Of a DNA stretch of 42,824 bases, positions 1-7,077 are shown one piece after another; position 1 is the stretch's first letter; every line of letters begins with the position of its first letter. The DNA is taken from NCBI GenBank assembly GCA_017437905.1, contig JAFRWY010000024.1, positions 1 through 42,824 on the forward strand, in the 5' to 3' direction. This DNA is from Eubacterium sp. (GTDB taxonomy: Bacteria; Bacillota; Clostridia; Lachnospirales; Lachnospiraceae). Below the pieces are notes generated by a model. The model worked only from the letters and a program-made list of their open reading frames with translations, was not told the DNA's origin and made no database searches. The position numbers and the translations under genes are program-made.

Positions 1-467
1 ATATATTCATTATGGTAGGTTACATAGGGATCGTCCATGTCAGCCCAGAAGCCGACCTTGCCGGAGAACTGCTCCCACATCCCCTTGTACTGCCATACGG
101 ATTCCTTACATTTCTTGATGAACGGCTCGATACCGTACTCCTCGATCTGTTCCTTGCCGTCGATGCCGATCTCCTTCTCCACTTCCAGCTCCACCGGAAG
201 TCCATGGGTATCCCAGCCCGCCTTACGGATGATCTTATGGCCCTTCATGGTCTGATAACGCGGGATCATATCCTTAATGACCCGGGTCAGCACGTGGCCG
301 ATATGCGGCTTACCATTTGCCGTCGGAGGTCCGTCGTAGAAAGTATAGGTGGGAAGATCCTGCTTCTCCTCGATACTCTTCTGAAAGACCTTGTTCTCGT
401 TCCAGAACTCCAGCACCTTCGCCTCGTTCTCTACGAATGCAAGCTTGTTCGAAACCTTGTCGTACAT
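1..467 (-). CDS. ileS: Isoleucyl-tRNA synthetase, N-terminal part (cut by window edge)
   Basis: Charges tRNA-Ile with isoleucine in the cytoplasm. About 155 N-terminal residues are visible, starting [15 protein letters not shown]. They hold the class I synthetase HIGH signature ([11 protein letters not shown]), preceded by the typical [12 protein letters not shown] segment, and continue through [18 protein letters not shown], which is characteristic of IleRS. The start at 465-467 is preceded by a GAAAGGATC ribosome binding site. A good promoter lies about 110 bases upstream. I looked for a T-box leader (the conserved AGGGTGGNACCGCG stretch), often found ahead of ileS in this phylum, and do not see one between the promoter and the start codon. 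The rest of the gene lies outside the window. Confidence 0.97.
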   Translation of the reverse strand, partial: MYDKVSNKLAFVENEAKVLEFWNENKVFQKSIEEKQDLPTYTFYDGPPTANGKPHIGHVLTRVIKDMIPRYQTMKGHKIIRKAGWDTHGLPVELEVEKEIGIDGKEQIEEYGIEPFIKKCKESVWQYKGMWEQFSGKVGFWADMDDPYVTYHNEY

Positions 468-576
468 AATCGATTGATCCTTTCGATATTCTGTGTGATC
501 ATTTCCGTCAGGCTGCCCCGGATTGAAGATGAAAGGCCGGATTTCGGCAGAATGATGGGAGGATACACACTTCACA

Positions 577-606
577 AGTATACCACTATCCGTTTCCGCG
601 TGTCAA
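577..606 (-). promoter_or_regulatory. Sigma-A type promoter of ileS
   Basis: Minus strand TTGACA (601-606), 18-bp spacer, TATACT (577-582). The predicted start near 570 gives a leader of about 100 bases before ileS. Confidence 0.75.
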
Positions 607-778
607 ACCGTAGTAAGTAGAAAAATATACGAAATGCTGTCCCATTTTGTACATTCTTACTACCGGAAAGCGGGTTTTGGGGAAAATAGTTCACATAATA
701 TCATATATGAAGGAAAACCGGACCCTTTCCTCCGCATTTTCGTGAGATCCCCGGGAACTCTTCCGCGGAAAGCCACTC

Positions 779-808
779 TTGACAAATCCTATGAAATGGG
801 GGTAAAGT
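779..808 (+). promoter_or_regulatory. Promoter of the DUF1858 gene
   Basis: TTGACA (779-784), 18-bp spacer, TAAAGT (803-808), followed by the GGAGG ribosome binding site at 834-838. Together with the ileS promoter this accounts for most of the 379-base gap between the two divergent genes (468-846). I see nothing else in that gap. Confidence 0.5.
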
Positions 809-846
809 CTTTCAGTAGAATCATGGAACCATCGGAGGCAGACGGC

Positions 847-1251
847 ATGGAAAGCAATATCAAAACAGATTTCGTATCCTGGGATGAGGTACATAAAGGA
901 ACGGAAAAAGAAACGGAACCGGTTTCGGAAGCTGTTTCGAAAGAAGCATCTGCTCCGGAAACGCCGACCGAAAAAACCGCCGGGAAATATGATGATCTCC
1001 CCGTTGACGAGGACGGCATCCGCCAGTTCATCACCAAGGATATGCTGATCGGAGATGTGATCGAACTCTATCCCGAGGCTGCAAAAGCCCTTCTCTCCGT
1101 CGGAATGCACTGCGTCACCTGCGGAGTTGCACTGTATGAAAGCGTGGAAGAAGCAAGCTACGTCCACGGGCTGGATCCGGACGACGTGATCAAGGTCGTA
1201 AATGACATGCTGACCACGGAACTGATCGAGCATCCGGGAGAAACATTCTGA
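847..1251 (+). CDS. DUF1858 domain protein with acidic N-terminal tail
   Basis: A 134-residue protein. Residues 1-55 are acidic and rich in Glu, Ser, Pro and Thr, probably disordered. Residues 61-121 are a DUF1858 domain with the conserved paired cysteines C89 and C92 in MHCVTCGVALYES. DUF1858 occurs alone or fused to hybrid-cluster and other redox proteins; the cysteines suggest metal or redox chemistry, but its role is not established. The start was chosen at 847 because GGAGG (834-838) stands 8 bases before it and a promoter lies just upstream; a longer reading frame back to 634 has no such signals and would start before the promoter. A strong hairpin terminator follows. Confidence 0.8.
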   Translation: MESNIKTDFVSWDEVHKGTEKETEPVSEAVSKEASAPETPTEKTAGKYDDLPVDEDGIRQFITKDMLIGDVIELYPEAAKALLSVGMHCVTCGVALYESVEEASYVHGLDPDDVIKVVNDMLTTELIEHPGETF

Positions 1252-1269
1252 TCAGAATCCAATACGTGA

Positions 1270-1313
1270 AAGAAGCTCCCTTTCGACAACTCACAGTCGG
1301 AAGGGAGCTTCTT
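1270..1313 (+). terminator. Rho-independent terminator
   Basis: The 13-bp perfect stem AAGAAGCTCCCTT / AAGGGAGCTTCTT (1270-1282 and 1301-1313) is followed on the plus strand by ATATTTTTATT. It lies between the convergent DUF1858 and DUF4097 genes and may serve both, though the U-rich tail favours the plus strand. Confidence 0.85.
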
Positions 1314-1390
1314 ATATTTTTATTCAAATCCCGCGTGCGAAACCCGGCATGGGATTCGATTCTGCTTTATCCGGCAGAATTCCGGATAGA

Positions 1391-2239
1391 TTACTTTGCG
1401 TAGCTGACCGTGATATCTCCGGTGGAGGTATCGATGGTGCAGTTTCCGCCTTTCTCCGGACTCTCCGATACCTTTACCGAACCGGTGGAGGTATCCGTGT
1501 GAACGTCCTTTCCGGACAGGAATTCGCATTTCACGTCGCCGGTGGAGGTATCGATCCTTACGGAATCCGCATCACTCTTTGTCATCTTCACATCGCCGGT
1601 GGAGGTATCAACCTTCATCGCTCCGCGAACCTCGGTCTCGTTCATGGAGACACTGCCGGTGGAAGTATCAATGATCAGGCTGTCTGCCAGCACATTGTCC
1701 AGTTCAACTTCTCCCGTTGAAGCGTCCACCCTGAGCTCGCCCTTAACATTGACGTCATTGATTTTCGAGTCACCGGTGGTGGTGTCGATCTTAAGTCCAT
1801 CCAGCTCGTACTTTGTCTCTCTGCCGAGCTTCCGGGTCACGCCCTCTGCCTTCTTCTCCGGAAGGTAGATCACGATCTCCCGTTTGCCGCCGAATCCGAA
1901 TATTCCGATATACTCAAACCATTTTTTGTTATTCTTTTCCTTGATCACCAGCGTGCCGTTCTCCACGCTCACCTCATGCAGACGCTTCTCCGTTTCGTAG
2001 CATACAACCTTTACTTTTCCGTCGGTAGCGGTCTCGAACCGGATATCCGATGTACTGGTGGATATGTCGATCTTCGTAAAGTCTTCCGTCACCTCATGTT
2101 CATTTGTAACGGCCTTGCCGTCACTGCTCAGTTTTGTCACATCAAATCCTGCCATAACAAATCCTACAAATCCGAAGGCCACACCGCACAGGATCAGAAC
2201 AAGCGCGATCAGAACCCATAATTTCTTACTTCTTTTCAT
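1391..2239 (-). CDS. DUF4097 family beta-strand repeat protein, membrane anchored
   Basis: 282 residues. A hydrophobic segment at about residues 8-30 anchors the protein, and the remainder should lie outside the membrane. The C-terminal half is a right-handed beta-type repeat with about eight copies of a motif like IDTSTGDVK, IDTSTGSVS, VDASTGEVE and IDTTTGDSK at roughly 20-residue intervals. This is typical of the DUF4097 (putative adhesin) family. The function is unproven. The start ATG overlaps the stop of the DUF1700 gene (ATGA), and its AAGGAGG site lies within that gene's last codons, so the two are translationally coupled. It is the last gene of the PadR operon. Confidence 0.9.
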   Translation of the reverse strand: MKRSKKLWVLIALVLILCGVAFGFVGFVMAGFDVTKLSSDGKAVTNEHEVTEDFTKIDISTSTSDIRFETATDGKVKVVCYETEKRLHEVSVENGTLVIKEKNNKKWFEYIGIFGFGGKREIVIYLPEKKAEGVTRKLGRETKYELDGLKIDTTTGDSKINDVNVKGELRVDASTGEVELDNVLADSLIIDTSTGSVSMNETEVRGAMKVDTSTGDVKMTKSDADSVRIDTSTGDVKCEFLSGKDVHTDTSTGSVKVSESPEKGGNCTIDTSTGDITVSYAK

Positions 2240-3060
2240 ACGGCTGCCTCCTTTCTACGAAAAATGCCTGTGATCGCTCTGAAGATACCACGGCTTCCTG
2301 CCGCTGTTAATCTTACGACCCCTCCTGCAACCAGGAACATCAGGATACCGATGCCTGCCAGCAGAAGCCCTGCTCCGAAATGTACAAATCCTGCCGCAAC
2401 CTGTCCGCTAAAGATGAAGAAGATCAGGCTGATCGCACTTGCGATACCCGCCAGAATGAAGGAACCGGCTACTACAAAGAAGGAAAACGTCAGTGCCCAG
2501 ATGGTCACAAATGCGGAGAAGAGAAGTGCTCCTACCGTGATCACCAGCGGGAACCATAACGGGAAGAGGACGATCAGAAGGACCAGCTTGCCGACAGTCA
2601 TGCCGCCGGATTTACGCGGTGCTGCCTGCGTCTGTCCCGTGTATTCATCCAGCGCCTGTGCATATGCTTCCCGGTAGATCTCACCGTGATTCCGGCTGCT
2701 GTATGCGGAACTCCCCGTTGTGCGTCCGGCGGAACCGCCGTATCCTGCACCCTCCGGTGCCGATCCTGCTGTACTGTAGTATGCATCGCGTCCTGCCGTA
2801 TAGCCGGTGGTCGTTCCCATCTGCTGTGCATCCCCTGTGCCTTCGGCCTTCCGGATCTTCCGCTTCGGTGCATCCGCGATGATCTGCTTCGCCGCATCCT
2901 CCACGGATCCGATCTCGGCAACCGCATCCTCTTCGGACATTCCCGACTCAACACGGTCATCGATCATTTCGCTGTAATAATCCAGGGAGCGTTCCACATC
3001 TTCATTCGGCATATCAGACAGTTGCTTCCAAAGCGCCGTCAGGAACTCCTGTTTCTTCAT
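2236..3060 (-). CDS. DUF1700 / HAAS domain membrane protein
   Basis: 274 residues. Residues 1-65 are an HAAS-type domain (MKKQEFLTALWKQLSDMP, then VERSLDYYSEMIDDRVESGM and EEDAVAEIGS), known to be encoded next to PadR regulators. A Gly/Ser/Tyr-rich linker (about 75-150) follows, then three or four hydrophobic segments (about 155-260). Established context: PadR plus HAAS/DUF1700 plus DUF4097 operons are common in Firmicutes and are thought to form an envelope-responsive unit with the HAAS protein signalling to PadR. That role here is inferred from gene order. The start lies 47 bases inside the 3' end of padR. Confidence 0.9.
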   Translation of the reverse strand: MKKQEFLTALWKQLSDMPNEDVERSLDYYSEMIDDRVESGMSEEDAVAEIGSVEDAAKQIIADAPKRKIRKAEGTGDAQQMGTTTGYTAGRDAYYSTAGSAPEGAGYGGSAGRTTGSSAYSSRNHGEIYREAYAQALDEYTGQTQAAPRKSGGMTVGKLVLLIVLFPLWFPLVITVGALLFSAFVTIWALTFSFFVVAGSFILAGIASAISLIFFIFSGQVAAGFVHFGAGLLLAGIGILMFLVAGGVVRLTAAGSRGIFRAITGIFRRKEAAV

Positions 3061-3373
3061 CCCCCGTATCCTCCTTTACTATAAACTCGTAAATGGAAAC
3101 GATTTCGTTCCACTCCTCTTTAAACTCCTCGATCCGGTTCTTACCCTGTTCGGTGATCCGGTAGTATTTCCGGAGCCTTCCGTTATGCTCCGCCGTCCGT
3201 ACGGTCAGCTGGTTTGCCGATTCCAGCCTCCTCAGGATCGGATATAATGTAGATTCCGAGATCTCCACATAGGGTTTTATATCCCGGATGATCTGGTATC
3301 CGTAAGAGTCTGCCGATCGGATCGATGCAAGTACACAGACATCCAGCAGTCCTCGTTTCAGTTGAACATCCAA
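3014..3373 (-). CDS. PadR family transcriptional regulator
   Basis: 119 residues with the PadR winged-helix signature (RGLLDVCVLASIRSADSYGY, then SESTLYPILRRLE and GRLRKYYRITEQGK). It probably represses its own operon. The start codon is TTG at 3371-3373, chosen because the consensus AAGGAGG (3382-3388) stands 8 bases upstream. The C-terminus is acidic (KEDTGDEETG) and its last 47 bases overlap the next gene. A candidate operator lies in its promoter. Confidence 0.92.
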   Translation of the reverse strand: MDVQLKRGLLDVCVLASIRSADSYGYQIIRDIKPYVEISESTLYPILRRLESANQLTVRTAEHNGRLRKYYRITEQGKNRIEEFKEEWNEIVSIYEFIVKEDTGDEETGVPDGALEATV

Positions 3374-3466
3374 ATCGTTTTCCTCCTTTCCGGTGTATTA
3401 TTTTGCTCTGCACATTTAATCCTCGAAAGTGGCGTTTTTTCTTTGCGTTTGCCCTTCGTTGTGTCG

Positions 3467-3496
3467 TACTATACAGCACGTAGTATTACATGTCAA
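3467..3496 (-). promoter_or_regulatory. padR operon promoter with inverted repeat
   Basis: Minus strand TTGACA (3491-3496), 17-bp spacer, TATAGT (3468-3473). The inverted repeat TACTA-N9-TAGTA (3467-3485) overlaps the -10 box and spacer, a natural place for PadR to autorepress. The operator role is inference. It sits in the 335-base gap 3374-3708, which otherwise holds only the peroxiredoxin terminator and AT-rich sequence. Confidence 0.6.
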
Positions 3497-3591
3497 GCAG
3501 CTTCATGATATCTTAATCCAAATTAATCTAACGTTAATCTTTCCTTTATTTTCCGTTTAATTTACTCCCTTTTTTCATGAAAATGAGCACG

Positions 3592-3616
3592 AAAAAAGGA
3601 GCGGCAAAGCCGCTCC
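3592..3616 (-). terminator. Terminator of the peroxiredoxin gene
   Basis: GGAGCGGC-AAA-GCCGCTCC (3598-3616) forms an 8-bp perfect stem. Read on the minus strand it is followed by six T residues (3592-3597). Confidence 0.85.
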
Positions 3617-3708
3617 GGAATCATGTGGATACGCAGAGATCCGGATCGGAATTCTGTCAGCTGACGCTGCCCCGGATCTCGTGATAAGTCTCGCGAGCGA
3701 GACCTGAA

Positions 3709-4398
3709 TCACTCCATTTTCTTCATGGTAAGATACCACTCATACTGAGTCAGGGAAGGATCGCCGCTTTCGGCACGGCCCCTTGCCTCCTCCAGGGTCA
3801 GCGGGGAACCCAGCACCACCTGATCTCCCGGCTGCCAGTCCGCCGGCGTACTGACATTTTCGGCGTCGTGCAGCTGCAGTGAGCGTATGATCCGGAGAAT
3901 TTCCGGAAGATTCCTTCCGGTGCTCATGGGATAATAAAGGATCGCGCGGATCACACCCTGATCATCAATGATAAAGACCGCCCGGACCGTCTGTGTCTTC
4001 GCAACGGTCTGGAGCATGCCGTATTTCCGGGCAACATTCATACTGACATCCGCAATGATCGGAAATGAGATATCCACCTTCCCCTGCCCGTAGAGGTCGA
4101 TCTCTCCGATATTCTTCTCCCATGCCAGATGGGAATGCAGGGAATCGATGGAGAGTCCCAACAGCTTCGTGTTCAGGGCCGCGAATTCCCCTGCCAGCTT
4201 CTCAAAGCCGATGAATTCCGTGGTGCAGACCGGCGTAAAATCCGCAGGATGGGAGAAGAGCACCACCCAGGAGCCATTATAATCTCCGGGGAAATTCACC
4301 TTCCCCCTGGTCGTCATGGCCCGGAACTCCGGTGCCGGATCCCCGATCATGGGCATGGCGATCCTGTTCTCTGTCACATTTTCAGCATTCTTCTCCAT
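3709..4398 (-). CDS. Peroxiredoxin, 1-Cys (Prx6-like)
   Basis: Reduces hydrogen peroxide and organic hydroperoxides in the cytoplasm. 229 residues, the length of the Prx6 group. The peroxidatic Cys58 is in HPADFTPVCTTEF, the active-site Arg is likely in KTQTVRAVF, and the C-terminal Prx domain (STPADWQPGDQVV) is present. Cys58 is the only cysteine in the protein, so there is no internal resolving cysteine; many archaeal and clostridial relatives carry extra C-terminal cysteines. It would therefore need an external thiol reductant. It is a single gene with its own terminator. The upstream gap (4399-4560) holds two copies of a CTCAGTGTAAG motif and no clear promoter. Confidence 0.92.
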   Translation of the reverse strand: MEKNAENVTENRIAMPMIGDPAPEFRAMTTRGKVNFPGDYNGSWVVLFSHPADFTPVCTTEFIGFEKLAGEFAALNTKLLGLSIDSLHSHLAWEKNIGEIDLYGQGKVDISFPIIADVSMNVARKYGMLQTVAKTQTVRAVFIIDDQGVIRAILYYPMSTGRNLPEILRIIRSLQLHDAENVSTPADWQPGDQVVLGSPLTLEEARGRAESGDPSLTQYEWYLTMKKME

Positions 4399-4560
4399 AG
4401 TATCTGCTCCTGTCCTTTCATCTTATCTCAGTGTAAGCCCCCAACTCTTACTCTCGCCAATTCCCGCGGGCGAGACCAAAGCTCAGTGTAAGAAGCCCAC
4501 ACCACCCGGATTGCGTGTAGTATGGGATTTGTCCCAGTTGGGGTAAACGTTCCGTGTCTC

Positions 4561-5211
4561 TCAGGAAATGCCCTGCAGGATCTCCGGGATCTCCTCCGGC
4601 CGCTCCGCGAAGCAGTCCGCCCCCTCTTCCAGCAGGAACGCCTTCTCCCGGAAGCCCCAGAGCACCGTAATACACGGAAGTCCCGAGTTCCGGGCGGTGG
4701 CAAGATCCACCTCGGAATCCCCGATGTAGACTGCATCCTCCTTCGGTACACCCAGCTCCTCCAGCGTGGCGAAGACCATATCCGGTGCCGGCTTCCGGCG
4801 GATGTCCGCCCGGTTTCCGATGGCCACCTTTACATAGTCTCCGAAGAAATGCTCCGCCAGCGCCTTTACCGCCTCATCCAGCTTATTCGAAACGATCGCC
4901 ATCCGATAGCCCTGCTCCGCCAGGGTCTGCATCAGCGGAAGGATCCCTTCATAGGGCATGGTATTATCCATGGAGTGTTCCCCGTAATACGCCTTAAAAT
5001 GAGAAACCAGCTCGTCAATTTCCGCTTCCGGCAGCTCCGGAACCGCCTGCCGGAATGCGTAGCGGATCCCGTTTCCGAAGAACTGCCGCATTTCCTCCAG
5101 TGTATGCTCCGCAAGTCCCTTTGTACGAAGTGCGTAGTTCACGGCATCCTTCAGATCCTCCAACGTATAGAGCAGCGTACCGTCCAAGTCAAATATGATC
5201 GTGTGTCTCAT
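4561..5211 (-). CDS. HAD superfamily phosphatase, Gph-like
   Basis: 216 residues of the haloacid dehalogenase fold with an alpha-helical cap. Motif I is IIFDLDGTL (nucleophile D8, acid D10), motif II is AIVSNK, motif III the Lys in RRKPAPDM, and motif IV IGDSEVDL. It resembles phosphoglycolate phosphatases, but HAD substrate specificity cannot be read from sequence. The start ATG overlaps the stop of the upstream two-HTH gene (ATGA), with AAAGGA 6 bases ahead, so the pair is translationally coupled. Confidence 0.88.
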   Translation of the reverse strand: MRHTIIFDLDGTLLYTLEDLKDAVNYALRTKGLAEHTLEEMRQFFGNGIRYAFRQAVPELPEAEIDELVSHFKAYYGEHSMDNTMPYEGILPLMQTLAEQGYRMAIVSNKLDEAVKALAEHFFGDYVKVAIGNRADIRRKPAPDMVFATLEELGVPKEDAVYIGDSEVDLATARNSGLPCITVLWGFREKAFLLEEGADCFAERPEEIPEILQGIS

Positions 5212-6965
5212 GTCTCGTCCTTTCTTCCCCTGCCGTCACTGCGGTTTGAAATGAATTCTTCTATGGTCCGGACCAGATTCGGGTGTTTGATAACGAAGCA
5301 GACCAGCGGTGCATGGCTTTTCGACAGGATCACCGACTGACCGAACACCAGCTGAAGATTCACATTCCGGAGAGAGAGCCCGGGACCCGTAACGATCTCC
5401 AGATTCTTATACTCCTCTCCCATCCGCTTTGTGGCTTCCAGATGCGCCCAATATTCCTCATAGGAATAATCCACCACGATATCCTTTCCGATATCCGCAA
5501 AAGTCAGACTGACGGGACGTTTTTTGAACTCCTCCTCCGTCAGGTTTGGAATATCCAGCCGCATATGATACTCCCTAAGAAGCGCGGCCATCATTTTCTT
5601 TCGATATTCCACCCGCTTTTGGATCGCAGCCCTCCATTCCGGCTCCAGACCGGCCCGTTCCAGATACCGGTCGATCTCCTGATCCGTAAGTGCCGTGATC
5701 GGAAGAAAACTGCAAAGGAGCCGCCTGGAGCCCCGGAGATAGATATCCTTCTCGTCCTTCAACAACCGGATCCGTTCCTCGTCCCGGTAGATCTGCATCA
5801 AAGGTGCCGACTGCTCCAGCAGACGTTTTGCCCGTTTCTTCGCATAGCGAAGCTCCGCCGTATGATTCGTCAGGGTATACATACCCTCTCTGGGATAGCC
5901 GCTCAGCGCCTCCCCCATCAGTACCACACTTCCGGAGATCCAGAGCTTGTGTGAGAATACATCCCCATGATGACGGAGCAGATAATAGGAATCGATCTGT
6001 CCCGTCATAATAAGAGGGATGATGGTTTCAAGAACAAGGAACATTTCCGGCATCGGCCGGTTCATGTCATGAATGATACGGATCCGGAGACCACGCCGCA
6101 GGATCGCCAGGACGCCGAGCATCCATCTTCTCCGGAAATCCGGATCTCTGGCCTTATCCAGAACGGAAATGTCACTGAACAGAAATACCGGTTCCTCCGA
6201 GCGGTTCGCAGCCGACATCCGGAGAAACTCCAGTTCCGCTTCCATCAGGGAAGCCATGCCGAAGCATATCTTTCGTTTCGGCAGGTTCACCCGCGTGGTG
6301 GCGGGAGCGCGGAACTCATCCAGCCGAACCTCCCGGCTGTAATCATCTAAACTAAATCCATCCATTTCCCGGAGGAAATGACGAATCGGGCGGGCTGCAT
6401 CCTTCTCCGCATTGGAACCGAGCCAGTTCAGTACCGCCGCTTCTCTTTGTTCTTCATCCGTGAATTGATCCGCCGGAATCCTGAGCAGTTCTGCCAGAAT
6501 CCCGTTAAGGCCCTGTTCCCTGCTCTTCCTGCAGATCAGGGAAACGACCTGGGTATTAAAACTCCTAAGTTCCGCCGGCCGCCGTTTCCCGGACAGGATC
6601 CTTGAGATATAGGAAGGATCAAAGGACAGCTCCTTCGCCAGCTCGTTACTGCGGATCCCCATAACCTCCAGCAGCTGGTGGAGATTGTCCAGATAGACTT
6701 CATACGGTACCAGAAGACCCCGGCCGAGGATCCCGTTAAAATTCCGGAAGATTTCCTCTCCGGAGTATGGGATGTCGGAGACTGTCGCCGTCCGGATCAG
6801 CGCATCGGCCAATCGGTGCAGACGCTCTTCATCCGAAGAAGGCGTCCTCTCACCGCTTCGATAGCGGCTGAGGGCGCTTTCGGAGATCCCGGCCTCCCGG
6901 GCCAGTTCCCGGCTGCTGACGCCGAGCTCGGTCATATAAAGTTGAAGCTGTTCCGAAAATTTCAT
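5208..6965 (-). CDS. Large protein with two XRE-type HTH domains and an unknown C-terminal region
   Basis: 585 residues. HTH 1 spans about residues 5-60 (LGVSSRELAREAGISESALS, then RYRSGERTP). HTH 2 spans about 92-145 (MGIRSNELAKELSFDPSYIS, then RILSGKRRP). The remaining ~400 residues (from about 190) match no domain I can name. They include the conserved-looking stretches RIIHDMNRPMPEMF and PLIMTGQIDSYYL, and no transmembrane segment. The architecture suggests a cytoplasmic DNA-binding regulator with a large sensing or effector region. The ribosome binding site is weak and no promoter is evident in the repeat-filled gap upstream. It is coupled to the HAD phosphatase. Confidence 0.8.
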   Translation of the reverse strand: MKFSEQLQLYMTELGVSSRELAREAGISESALSRYRSGERTPSSDEERLHRLADALIRTATVSDIPYSGEEIFRNFNGILGRGLLVPYEVYLDNLHQLLEVMGIRSNELAKELSFDPSYISRILSGKRRPAELRSFNTQVVSLICRKSREQGLNGILAELLRIPADQFTDEEQREAAVLNWLGSNAEKDAARPIRHFLREMDGFSLDDYSREVRLDEFRAPATTRVNLPKRKICFGMASLMEAELEFLRMSAANRSEEPVFLFSDISVLDKARDPDFRRRWMLGVLAILRRGLRIRIIHDMNRPMPEMFLVLETIIPLIMTGQIDSYYLLRHHGDVFSHKLWISGSVVLMGEALSGYPREGMYTLTNHTAELRYAKKRAKRLLEQSAPLMQIYRDEERIRLLKDEKDIYLRGSRRLLCSFLPITALTDQEIDRYLERAGLEPEWRAAIQKRVEYRKKMMAALLREYHMRLDIPNLTEEEFKKRPVSLTFADIGKDIVVDYSYEEYWAHLEATKRMGEEYKNLEIVTGPGLSLRNVNLQLVFGQSVILSKSHAPLVCFVIKHPNLVRTIEEFISNRSDGRGRKDET

Positions 6966-6989
6966 ATTCGTTCCATAATGTGAAGATCT

Positions 6990-7072
6990 GAAATGCCTCG
7001 GGCTCCGCCCTCAGAATGACATGGCCTCCGTCATGCATCCCTCCATCTCCGACCGCAGAATGACAAAGTTAC
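6990..7072. repeat. Dispersed palindromic repeat, degenerate copy
   Basis: Contains GCCCTCAGAATGACAT (about 7007-7022) and a second CCGCAGAATGACA (about 7060-7072), both matching the end of the TGTCATYCTGAG element family seen at 28697, 30679, 37487, 38829 and 41323. It fills the gap between the ABC exporter and the two-HTH gene. Confidence 0.55.
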
Positions 7073-7077
7073 CATCC

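Noticed and set aside
468-576. T-box riboswitch ahead of ileS
   Set aside because: The leader is only about 100 bases and lacks the AGGGTGGNACCGCG antiterminator sequence and a terminator hairpin.
12-620. 202-residue plus-strand reading frame over the start of ileS
   Set aside because: It is antisense to a clear IleRS with the HIGH motif, and its translation has no recognisable features.
1391-1900. Short DNA repeats (CCGGTGGAGGTATCGAT-like) as a mobile or minisatellite repeat
   Set aside because: They encode the IDTSTGDV beta-strand repeats of the DUF4097 protein and are explained by protein repetition.
4453-4500. Terminator or operator upstream of the peroxiredoxin gene
   Set aside because: A TCTCGCC/GGGCGAGA hairpin and a duplicated CTCAGTGTAAG motif are visible, but there is no U-tract and no promoter geometry to support a role.
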